Positions 6,953 to 12,678 of a stretch of DNA of 13,382 nucleotides are shown in pieces. The notes under the pieces are model-generated. The model did no database searches. It was not told where the DNA came from and saw only the letters and a list, made by a program, of their open reading frames with translations. The position numbers were made by a program, and so were the translations under genes. Source of the DNA: AP-15 sp035570595 (GTDB lineage Bacteria > Pseudomonadota > Alphaproteobacteria > ATCC43930 > CGMCC-115725); the NCBI GenBank assembly GCA_035570595.1, contig DATMLF010000135.1, positions 1-13,382 of the forward strand. The letters run 5' to 3'. The first letter of the stretch is position 1. Each line of letters begins with the position of its first letter.

Positions 6953-8386
6953 TCAGCTCTGCAGCATGCGGCGGAGCAGCTCGACATCCTCGGCGAGGAC
7001 CGGGTCGGTGTCCTTCAACTCCTCGATCCGGCGCACCGCGTGCATGACCGTCGTGTGGTCGCGGCCGCCGAACTTCCGCCCGATCTCGGGCAGCGAGCGG
7101 CTCGTCAGCTGCTTTGACAGGTACATCGCGACCTGGCGCGGCCGGGCGACGATGCGGGCGCGCCGCGCCGAGGTCATTTCGGCGAACCGCACGTTGAAAT
7201 GCTCGGCGACGCGGCGCTGGATCTCGTCTATCGTCACCCGCCGCTCGCGCGAGCGCAGCAGGTCGTGCAGCTCCTCCTGGGCGCTTTCGAGGGTGATGTC
7301 GCGCCCGACGAGCTGCATGTTGGCGACGATGCGGTTCAGCGCCCCCTCCAGTTCGCGCACGTTCGACGTGATCTTGTGGGCCAACAGCTCGAGAACCTTG
7401 CGCGGGATGCGCATGTTCGCCTGCTCGGCCTTCGACTGCAGGATGCCGAGGCGCAGCTCGTAGGTCGTCGGGTGGAGATCGGCCACCAGCCCCCAGCCGA
7501 GGCGGGAGCGCATCCGCTCCTCCATCCCCTCGAGGTCGGACGGCGACTTGTCGGCCGAGATCACGATCTGCCGGTTCTGGTCGACGAGCGCGTTGAAGGT
7601 GTGGAAGAACTCCTCCTGGGTCGATTCCTTGCCGCTGATGAATTGAACATCGTCGATCATCAGCAAGTCGACCGAGCGGAATTCCTCCTTGAAGTCCATC
7701 GTAGACTTGTAGCGCAAGGCCCGGATGAACTGATGCATGAATTTTTCGGCCGACAGGTAGATCACCTTGCGGCCGCAGGCGTGCTTGTGCACGTGCCAGG
7801 CGACGGCATGCATCAGGTGGGTTTTGCCGAGCCCCACCCCGCCATACAGAAAAAGCGGGTTGAACGGCACCATGCGAACCGGGCCGGCGCACGCCTCGGC
7901 AACCCGTCGCGCCGCCGCGTGGGCAAGCTCGTTGGGCTTGCCGACGACAAAATTCTCGAAGGTGAACCGCGTGTCGAGCCCCGGCGGCCGGTCCTCGCCA
8001 CTCTCCGCACCGCGCGCGGGTTCAGCCGCGAGCGCCGGCTCAGCCATTTGTGGGATCTCCTCCTCGCCGGCGCGATGCCCGGCGCTCGCACCGCCGTTTG
8101 GCGTTGCGACCACCACCGACACCCGCTTGACCTGATGGTTCACCGCGCGCCACAGCGCCAGGATGCGGTCCGCGTAGTTCGAGGCCACCCAGTCGCGGTA
8201 CATGCGGGCCGGCGCGGCGATGACCGCCTCGCCGCCGTCGATGTGCTGGATGTTGACCGGCTCGAGCCAGCTGCGATAGGCGACTTCGCCGATTTCCTCT
8301 TTCAGCTGCCCGCGCACACGATGCCATTCGCGCTGCGTCGCGGCGTTTTCGATAGGCTTACCTTGACCTGCTTCTGCCACCACCAC
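6953..8386 (-). CDS. dnaA: Chromosomal replication initiator protein DnaA
   Basis: AAA+ ATPase that binds DnaA boxes, melts oriC and loads the helicase; it also acts as a transcription regulator. From this GTG the protein has 477 residues. Domain I (about 18-90, EWHRVRGQL to VAYRSWLEPV) is followed by an Ala/Glu-rich domain II linker (about 95-138). The AAA+ core has Walker A GGVGLGKT at 182-189, Walker B LLMIDD at 241-246 and the arginine-rich RELEGALNRIV region. The C-terminal DNA-binding domain ends with LPEIGRKFGGRDHTTVMHAV, the family signature. Three GTG codons follow one another at 8386, 8383 and 8380. A G6 tract at 8389-8394 is best spaced (8 nt) for the third, so the true start may be 8380. 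An in-frame TTG at 8446 would add an unlikely tail. Confidence 0.96.
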   Translation of the reverse strand: MVVAEAGQGKPIENAATQREWHRVRGQLKEEIGEVAYRSWLEPVNIQHIDGGEAVIAAPARMYRDWVASNYADRILALWRAVNHQVKRVSVVVATPNGGASAGHRAGEEEIPQMAEPALAAEPARGAESGEDRPPGLDTRFTFENFVVGKPNELAHAAARRVAEACAGPVRMVPFNPLFLYGGVGLGKTHLMHAVAWHVHKHACGRKVIYLSAEKFMHQFIRALRYKSTMDFKEEFRSVDLLMIDDVQFISGKESTQEEFFHTFNALVDQNRQIVISADKSPSDLEGMEERMRSRLGWGLVADLHPTTYELRLGILQSKAEQANMRIPRKVLELLAHKITSNVRELEGALNRIVANMQLVGRDITLESAQEELHDLLRSRERRVTIDEIQRRVAEHFNVRFAEMTSARRARIVARPRQVAMYLSKQLTSRSLPEIGRKFGGRDHTTVMHAVRRIEELKDTDPVLAEDVELLRRMLQS

Positions 8387-8427
8387 ATCCCCCCGACTAG
8401 GACGGCAGCACCGCCCGGTTTGATCCC

Positions 8428-8440
8428 GGTAAAAATTACC
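8428..8440. repeat. 13-bp perfect palindrome in the dnaA leader
   Basis: Reads GGTAAAAATTACC on the plus strand: 5-bp arms around an AAA spacer. It lies 42-54 bases upstream of the first dnaA GTG. It could be a regulator site in the transcribed leader or chance; no partner regulator is encoded here. Confidence 0.35.
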
Positions 8441-8449
8441 CCGCAATTC

Positions 8450-8458
8450 AGTGAATAA
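8450..8458 (-). promoter_or_regulatory. Near-consensus DnaA box upstream of dnaA
   Basis: The minus strand reads TTATTCACT, 8 of 9 to the DnaA box TTATNCACA. It is 64 bases upstream of the first GTG of dnaA, where autoregulatory DnaA boxes are common. It is the only good box found in the 379-bp gap, so it points to autoregulation rather than proving an origin. Confidence 0.4.
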
Positions 8459-8604
8459 TCGGCGCTTCGCTGTCGACCTTTGCAGGCAACATCGATCCTC
8501 CCGAGCACGCGGTTATTGTTGTTTAGCCTGAGCAAAACAAGAGATGCTTCGCCCCGCCAAACTTTTACAGGGCGCCAACGTGTTTACTGCGTCGCAATCC
8601 GGCA

Positions 8605-8634
8605 ATACTAACTTGGCCGGCGAAAGGATGGCAA
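8605..8634 (-). promoter_or_regulatory. dnaA: Candidate dnaA promoter
   Basis: On the minus strand TTGCCA (8629-8634, 5 of 6 to the -35) is followed after 18 bp by TAGTAT (8605-8610, 4 of 6 to the -10). Transcription would begin near 8598 and give a leader of about 210 bases that includes the DnaA box and the palindrome. This is the best match found in the gap, but still modest. Confidence 0.35.
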
Positions 8635-8765
8635 CGCGTCCGAAAAGAGAACGCAAAAACTTTTTTGGACGGGACGATGACGGCGCGGTTTTCCGGGGCA
8701 ACCCGCGCGCGCATGGCCGGGTGCCGAGCCGCCGCCGAAGGCCGCTAACCGGGCGAGACTACGGG

Positions 8766-9026
8766 TCAGAGCGCGTTGATGCGCGTCGCCAGCCGCGACA
8801 GCTTGCGCGACACCGTGTTCCTGTGCATCACACCCTTGGTGATCGCGCGATGCAGCTCGGGCTGAGCGAGCTGAAAGGCGGTTTGCGCCGCCGCCTTGTC
8901 GCCGGTGGCGATCGCGGTCTCGACCTTCTTGACAAAGGTGCGCACCCGGCTGACCCGGGAGCGGTTGATCGCGGTGCGTTTCTCGGTCTGGCGGATACGC
9001 TTTTCCGCCGATTTGTGGTTCGCCAT
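8766..9026 (-). CDS. rpsT: 30S ribosomal protein S20
   Basis: Primary 16S rRNA-binding protein of the 30S body. The 86-residue length is typical, and the basic helical sequence MANHKSAEKRIRQTEKR followed by NRSRVSRVRTFVKKVE is diagnostic. KGVMHRNTVSRKLSRLA near the C-terminus is the conserved family end. The ATG is fixed by the universal MANHKSA start. It lies directly upstream of dnaA in the same orientation, an arrangement seen in many alphaproteobacteria. The 379-bp gap to dnaA and a strong-looking promoter of its own suggest mostly independent transcription. Confidence 0.97.
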   Translation of the reverse strand: MANHKSAEKRIRQTEKRTAINRSRVSRVRTFVKKVETAIATGDKAAAQTAFQLAQPELHRAITKGVMHRNTVSRKLSRLATRINAL

Positions 9027-9056
9027 GCTGCTCGCGCCGACTTTCGGGAAACGTGC

Positions 9057-9085
9057 CTTTTACGCGCGAGGGCCGAGCGCGTCAA
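9057..9085 (-). promoter_or_regulatory. rpsT: Probable rpsT promoter
   Basis: Minus strand TTGACG (9080-9085, 5 of 6 to the -35), exactly 17 bp spacer, then TAAAAG (9057-9062, 4 of 6 to the -10). The start point would be near 9050, leaving a short leader of about 24 bases before the rpsT ATG. Position and spacing are those of a sigma-70 type promoter for a ribosomal protein gene. Confidence 0.55.
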
Positions 9086-9168
9086 CCTGGAACCCCGGGA
9101 GCCGCGCCCGAACAAGGTGGCGGCGGGCTCCCTGCGGCGGCAACAAACGCTCGCCGTCGCGCGCCGAT

Positions 9169-9180
9169 CACGATATCGTG
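9169..9180. promoter_or_regulatory. Perfect 12-bp palindrome upstream of the VOC gene
   Basis: CACGATATCGTG is a perfect dyad with no spacer, 66-77 bases upstream of the VOC-gene ATG in the 219-bp divergent gap shared with rpsT. It is placed where an operator could control the VOC gene. No regulator is encoded next to it, so the role is speculative. Confidence 0.35.
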
Positions 9181-9245
9181 GGCCGCTGCGTCGCCGGCCG
9201 AGCAACAAACCGCGGAGAACGCGACAACCGACAAGGAGCACGATC

Positions 9246-9599
9246 ATGGCGTCCGTACAACATGTGCATGTGAAAACTCGCGACCCCAAAGAGACCGCGC
9301 AATTCTACGTCGACAATTTCGGCGCCACCTTGAAGGCGGAAATCCCGGGCCGCGGCTTTCGTCTCGATCTGCACGGCTTGCAGCTCAACATCACCGGGCT
9401 GATCGCGAGCCAAAAGCACGAGCAGCGCTACGGCATCGAGCATATTGCCGTCGACACCGAAGACTATGACGGCACTTTGGCCAAGATGCGTCAGAACGGC
9501 GTGAAGATATTGGAAGAGATGCCGCCCAACAACGGCCGGCGGGTGTGCTTTATCGAGGCGCCGGACGGCGCGCAGATGGAGTTGATCGAAAAGGTCTGA
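9246..9599 (+). CDS. VOC (glyoxalase/bleomycin-resistance fold) family protein
   Basis: 117-residue single-module vicinal oxygen chelate protein, expected to work as a cytosolic dimer binding one divalent metal. The beta-strand opening VQHVHVKTRDP gives ligand candidates H6/H8. GIEHIAV gives H66 and the end QMELIE gives E112, the usual VOC metal positions. FYVDNFGATL is the typical helix after the first strand. The ATG is supported by AAGGAG about 7 bases upstream; the frame is open further upstream but that part has no family similarity. Substrate is unknown: lyase, isomerase, dioxygenase and resistance proteins share this fold. It is divergent from rpsT and followed by a repeat, so it is probably monocistronic. 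Confidence 0.8.
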   Translation: MASVQHVHVKTRDPKETAQFYVDNFGATLKAEIPGRGFRLDLHGLQLNITGLIASQKHEQRYGIEHIAVDTEDYDGTLAKMRQNGVKILEEMPPNNGRRVCFIEAPDGAQMELIEKV

Positions 9600-9634
9600 G
9601 CGCCCGACCCGAAAAGAGCGTGTGAAGAAATCCG

Positions 9635-9764
9635 AGGGGCGTCATTCCGGGGCGCGGGCACTCCCCGCGAGCCCGGGACCCAAGCACACGGCCGTGGGAA
9701 TACCGGCAAGGCGCCGTTTTCATGGTTCTGGGCCCGCCAAGGGTATCCCGGAATGACGAGCCCT
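9635..9764. repeat. Intergenic palindromic repeat element (about 130 bp)
   Basis: The ends carry a perfect 12-bp inverted pair, CGTCATTCCGGG (9640-9651) and CCCGGAATGACG (9747-9758). Imperfect extensions flank it (GAGGGG before, AGCCCTC after). Inside is a hairpin with CGCGGG/CCCGCG arms (9653-9669) and the palindrome CACGGCCGTG (9687-9696). The 'GTCATTCCGGG...CCCGGAATGAC' ends recall a common class of dispersed palindromic elements in intergenic DNA of high-GC alphaproteobacteria. It fills most of the VOC-LLM gap and may act as a transcription barrier. No protein is encoded. Confidence 0.7.
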
Positions 9765-9829
9765 CAAGTTGTCAATTTCTACGCAGCCTCTTTCGGGGGC
9801 GACGCGGTGAATAGGTTTGTCAATTGATC

Positions 9830-9845
9830 CCGGGATACATCCCGG
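9830..9845. promoter_or_regulatory. Palindrome overlapping the LLM gene leader
   Basis: CCGGGAT-AC-ATCCCGG is a perfect 7-bp dyad around two bases, 14 bases before the ATG at 9859. Its last two G bases are the first bases of the Shine-Dalgarno GGAGAGG (9844-9850). As DNA it could be an operator; as RNA the hairpin would press against the ribosome binding site. Either reading is inference. Confidence 0.4.
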
Positions 9846-9858
9846 AGAGGCGGCGACC

Positions 9859-10776
9859 ATGGCCTTGAAAGACAAAATCGCGCTGGGCGTCTCGCTGCCT
9901 CACCGCGCGCCCGACGCGATCGGCCCCGACGCGGTGCGCCAGGTTGCTCAACGCGCGGAGAAGCTCGGCTTTCGCGACCTGTGGGTGACCGAGAACACCC
10001 TCGACCATGTCTTCTGCTTCGACCCGGTGGCGGTGCTGACCTATGCCGCGGCGGTGACGACGAGGATCGGCCTCGGCGCGTCGGTGGTCGTGCTGCCGAT
10101 ACACCACCCCGCCATGGTCGCGCATCAATGGGCCTGCCTCGATTATTTGAGCGGCGGGCGGGCGATCCTCGGCGTCGGGCTCGGCCGCGAGCATCACTAT
10201 GCGCAGTTTCAGGTCCCGCGCGAGGCCCGCGTGCGGCGGTTTCGCGAAGATGTCGAGCTGATCCGGGCGCTCTGGAACGAGCCGCGCGTCGATTTTCACG
10301 GAAGGATGTACCAGCTCGCGGGCGCCACGATGACGCCAAAGCCGGTGCAAAAGCCGTTGCCGATTTGGTTTGGCGTCGGGCACCCGAATGCGGTGCGGCG
10401 CGCCGGCTTTATGGCCGACGGCTGGATGGGCTCGGGCGGCTCGAGCATCGCCGCCTTCAACCAGTCGGTGCCGATCCTGCGCGCGGCGCTGGACGAGGCC
10501 GGGCGCGACCGGACGAGCTTCCCGATCTCGAAACGGCTGTTCATGGCGGTCGACGAGCGTCCCGAGGCGGCGCGCGCCGAGCTGCACCGCTGGTTCACCG
10601 AGGTCTACCACAATCCCGAGGGGACCGACGCCTCGGGCATCCACGGCACCCCGGAACAAGTTCGCGAGCGGCTCGAAGAACTGGTGGCAATGGGCGCCAA
10701 CCACCTCTTGCTGAACCCGGTCTCGCGCTACCTCGAGCAGGTCGAGGCGCTCGCCGAGGTCGCCGGACTGACCTGA
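9859..10776 (+). CDS. Luciferase-like (LLM class) flavin/F420-dependent oxidoreductase
   Basis: 305-residue TIM-barrel oxidoreductase of the bacterial luciferase-like superfamily, using reduced FMN or coenzyme F420. Typical features are ALGVSLPH at the start and KLGFRDLWVTEN at about 36-47. TRIGLGASVVVLPIHHPAMVA lies at about 75-95 and YLSGGRAILGVGLG at about 104-118. RRFREDVELIRALW is the family helix, followed by MTPKPVQKPLPIWFGVG and the C-terminal GTPEQVRERLEELVAMGAN. The ATG has a good GGAGAGG site 8 bases upstream. The layout resembles probable F420-dependent oxidoreductases, but the cofactor cannot be told from sequence alone and no F420 gene is visible. The substrate is unknown. The methyltransferase gene starts 28 bp downstream and is probably co-transcribed. 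Confidence 0.88.
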   Translation: MALKDKIALGVSLPHRAPDAIGPDAVRQVAQRAEKLGFRDLWVTENTLDHVFCFDPVAVLTYAAAVTTRIGLGASVVVLPIHHPAMVAHQWACLDYLSGGRAILGVGLGREHHYAQFQVPREARVRRFREDVELIRALWNEPRVDFHGRMYQLAGATMTPKPVQKPLPIWFGVGHPNAVRRAGFMADGWMGSGGSSIAAFNQSVPILRAALDEAGRDRTSFPISKRLFMAVDERPEAARAELHRWFTEVYHNPEGTDASGIHGTPEQVRERLEELVAMGANHLLLNPVSRYLEQVEALAEVAGLT

Positions 10777-10804
10777 GGGCGTCGCAAGAACAAGGACACC
10801 GCCA

Positions 10805-11554
10805 ATGTCGTCACTGCATTCCGACCCGGTCAAACAGCAGGTCGCCGCCCACTGGGACCGGCGTGCGGCGCATTTCGACGAGGATTTCGGCCACAGCATC
10901 CGCACCGCGGCCGAGCACGCCGCCTGGGACCGCATCTTTGGCCTTGTCCTGCCGAGGCACGGCGCGTTGGACGCGCTCGATGTCGGGTGCGGCACCGGGT
11001 TTCTCAGCCTCGAGCTCGCCGGGCGCGGGCATCGCGTGACCGGCCTCGATTTCGCCCCGTCGATGATCGAGCGGGCCGAGCGCAAGGCAGCCGAACTCGG
11101 TTTCGCCGTGCGCTTCGAGCAGGGCGACGCCGAGCAGATGCCGTTCGCGCCGGCGAGCTTCAACCTGGTGATCAGCCGGCACGTCTTGTGGACCCTGCCG
11201 CACCCCGAAGCCGCGGTCGACGATTGGCTGCGCGTGCTGCGGCCGGGCGCGCGGCTCGTTATCGTCGACGGCGCGGTGCTCGACGGCAGCGACCGGGTTG
11301 CGGGCGCCCAGCCGGGCTGCCAGGAAAACGCGCGCACCAGCCCCGAATACGACGCGATTGGCGACCGGCTGCCGTTTCTCGGCGGCCGGCCGCGCGAGGA
11401 GATCGAGACGTTGTTGCGCGCCCACAGCCTCGTCGATGTCGCGAGCGACCCGCTCACCGACCTCGTCGACGCGCAGGTGCAGCGCATGGTCGAGGAAGGG
11501 CTGGAGCCGCGGCGGCGCAACCGCTACGTCGTCTGGGGCGACAAGCCGCGCTGA
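10805..11554 (+). CDS. Class I SAM-dependent methyltransferase
   Basis: 249-residue soluble enzyme with a Rossmann-like methyltransferase fold. Motif I is LDVGCGTGFLSLELA (58-72). The acidic residue binding the SAM ribose is D82 in VTGLDFAPSMIERA. Motif II is GDAEQMPFAPASFNLV, and LRVLRPGARLVIVDG is the post-II strand. The N-terminal VKQQVAAHWDRRAAHFDE and the C-terminal part after about 165 probably form the substrate cap. The ATG has AAGGA about 9 bases upstream. The best-matching type is a UbiE/small-molecule methyltransferase, but the substrate is unrecognised. The 28-bp gap to the preceding oxidoreductase suggests a two-gene operon acting on one compound. The next 433 bp have no gene. 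Confidence 0.88.
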   Translation: MSSLHSDPVKQQVAAHWDRRAAHFDEDFGHSIRTAAEHAAWDRIFGLVLPRHGALDALDVGCGTGFLSLELAGRGHRVTGLDFAPSMIERAERKAAELGFAVRFEQGDAEQMPFAPASFNLVISRHVLWTLPHPEAAVDDWLRVLRPGARLVIVDGAVLDGSDRVAGAQPGCQENARTSPEYDAIGDRLPFLGGRPREEIETLLRAHSLVDVASDPLTDLVDAQVQRMVEEGLEPRRRNRYVVWGDKPR

Positions 11555-11822
11555 GAGGCCACGGCGCGTTTGGACGAGGCCGGCATGCAGCAGGGCCGCG
11601 GCGGTATGGGCAGCCACAAGCACGGCGTCTCCGGACACGCTACCCAAAGCCCACGCCTGCGCCTCGCCAAAAAGCTCGCGGCCGAGCGCGGCGAATACGG
11701 GGCCCAATCAGCCCGTCGCCCGCTGCACCCGGTTTTCGCCAATGTCCGCGAGGCGTTTGCCGCCCGCCGCAACCCGCGCCGGCCGTAGACCGGTTTTCGA
11801 CCGAGTCGGCTTGCTCCGCGTG
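11555..11822 (+). other. First part of a 433-bp stretch without a confident gene
   Basis: The whole gap runs 11555-11987. Both strands have open frames of up to about 70 codons here, but start codons are TTG without ribosome binding sites and the peptides resemble no family clearly. A minus-strand peptide at about 11560-11707 has a faint likeness to the C-terminus of cytochrome b561 (see findings). The rest of the gap is the palindromic element at 11823-11915 followed by about 70 bases to the DoxX-like stop, with nothing recognisable. Confidence 0.4.
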
Positions 11823-11915
11823 CGTCACCCCCACCCGCCCCCATCGAGGGGGCGGCGGTGCAAATCGGCGTGCTTATCGAGGCCCTCCCCTCTTGACGGG
11901 AGGAGGGGTGAGCGC
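11823..11915. repeat. Mosaic palindromic repeat: two inverted GC-rich hairpins
   Basis: The left unit has a perfect hairpin, CCGCCCCC-ATCGA-GGGGGCGG (11835-11855), preceded by CGTCACCCCCA. The right unit, read on the minus strand, begins GCTCACCCC and continues CTCCCGTCAAGAGGGGAGGG. It is therefore an inverted, diverged copy of the left unit. Two REP-like units in opposite orientation around a spacer of about 30 bases give the layout of a bacterial interspersed mosaic element. It lies at the convergent end between the methyltransferase and the DoxX-like gene and may serve as a two-way terminator. Confidence 0.6.
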
Positions 11916-11987
11916 CGTGCAACTTGACCCGTAACCGCGCTCAGGGTGCACCTGCCGCAGCCGTGTACCGGCGTCGTTCCCGTCCGC

Positions 11988-12611
11988 TCAGCTAACCCAA
12001 TCGAGCAGCCGGCTGCGGCGCGGCCGCGCGGTGAGGATCGCGTCGACGCCGAGGCTGCGGCCGTAATGATGCAAGGCAAAGATGACCATAAGCACGAATG
12101 CGAAGAAATAGGTCCACGGCCACTCGTACCAGTCGTTGTAGAGGCCGAGCCACAGATTGAGGAACTGCAATGCGCCGATCACCCCCCACAGCCGGACGAA
12201 GAGACCAAGGATCAGCGACACGCCGGTCAGCGCCTCGGCGGCGTAGACGATCGGCGCAAACAGGGAGAAATGCGGCGAGACCACGTGGTTGACGAAATCC
12301 TTCAACAACGGGATGGCGGCCGATTTTCCCTCGACCGTCAGATAGTGGGCGAGTTCGTTTGTGCCGGAGGGTTTGCCGTCGTCGGTGTAATAGGGCGGCA
12401 ACTTCCACAACGTCTGCTGCCACCACATTCCGCCGATGAGGACCCGGCAGGCCCAATTGCCAAGATGAACGGCGCGCCGTTGCGCGGGCATCCTGGCGAG
12501 GCAATAAACCGCGATCGCGACGCTGGCGATCAACAATACCCAGAAGACGTAGGTCGGCCATCCCGGTCGCAGCATGAAATGGACGAAATCGGTCAACGGG
12601 TTCGGCGTCAT
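11988..12611 (-). CDS. DoxX-family integral membrane protein
   Basis: 207-residue inner-membrane protein. A first segment lies at about 18-39 (YVFWVLLIASVAIAVYCLA) and a weak amphipathic one around 53-70 (the GGMWWQQTLWKLPP stretch typical of DoxX/DoxD-like proteins). A hydrophilic loop of about 45 residues follows. Two more segments lie at about 115-160 (FAPIVYAAEALTGVSLILGLF and VIGALQFLNLWLGLY), and a last one at about 170-188 (YFFAFVLMVIFALHHYG). The ATG at 12611 is preceded by GGGAG 9 bases upstream; the longer open frame upstream is only read-through. DoxX relatives include thiosulfate:quinone oxidoreductase subunits and redox-linked proteins; a precise role cannot be assigned. It follows the phosphorylase gene by 67 bp. 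Confidence 0.8.
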   Translation of the reverse strand: MTPNPLTDFVHFMLRPGWPTYVFWVLLIASVAIAVYCLARMPAQRRAVHLGNWACRVLIGGMWWQQTLWKLPPYYTDDGKPSGTNELAHYLTVEGKSAAIPLLKDFVNHVVSPHFSLFAPIVYAAEALTGVSLILGLFVRLWGVIGALQFLNLWLGLYNDWYEWPWTYFFAFVLMVIFALHHYGRSLGVDAILTARPRRSRLLDWVS

Positions 12612-12678
12612 TGTGCGTTGCTCCCATCCGGTGGGCCGACGGTCGAAGTCCCGGCCATCGTCGCCGGGCAGCCGTCGC

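Larger units (their letters stand above)
8387..8765 (+). other. Gene-free 379-bp stretch between dnaA and rpsT (dnaA leader, possible ori-proximal DNA)
   Basis: No credible gene on either strand. The stretch is clearly richer in A/T than the neighbouring genes, with A and T tracts around 8640-8667 (AAAAACTTTTTT). It holds one near-consensus DnaA box (8450-8458), a GGTAA-TTT-TTACC palindrome and a candidate dnaA promoter, annotated separately. A cluster of DnaA boxes, which would mark a functional oriC, is not visible. The segment just past the rpsT stop is GC-rich with overlapping short hairpins but no clean terminator. Confidence 0.5.

Noticed and set aside
5559..7892. Long minus-strand open frame (777 codons) across dnaN and part of dnaA
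   Set aside because: It is in another frame than both genes, Arg/Pro-rich as expected from a shifted high-GC frame, and has no recognisable domain.
8387..8765. A full oriC next to dnaA
   Set aside because: Only one near-consensus DnaA box is visible and no clear unwinding element; kept as a possibility, not as a call.
8544..9245. N-terminal extension of the VOC gene by about 230 codons
   Set aside because: It overlaps rpsT and its promoter, and its peptide is Arg-rich without similarity. The ATG at 9246 has a good ribosome binding site and fits the family N-terminus.
9820..11520. Long minus-strand open frame opposite the LLM and methyltransferase genes
   Set aside because: The plus-strand genes have clear motifs and ribosome binding sites; the opposite frame has none.
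11570..11788. Small plus-strand open frame of 72 codons after the methyltransferase gene
   Set aside because: TTG start, no ribosome binding site, Arg/Ala-rich peptide with no similarity; it could be anything in a repeat-bearing gap.
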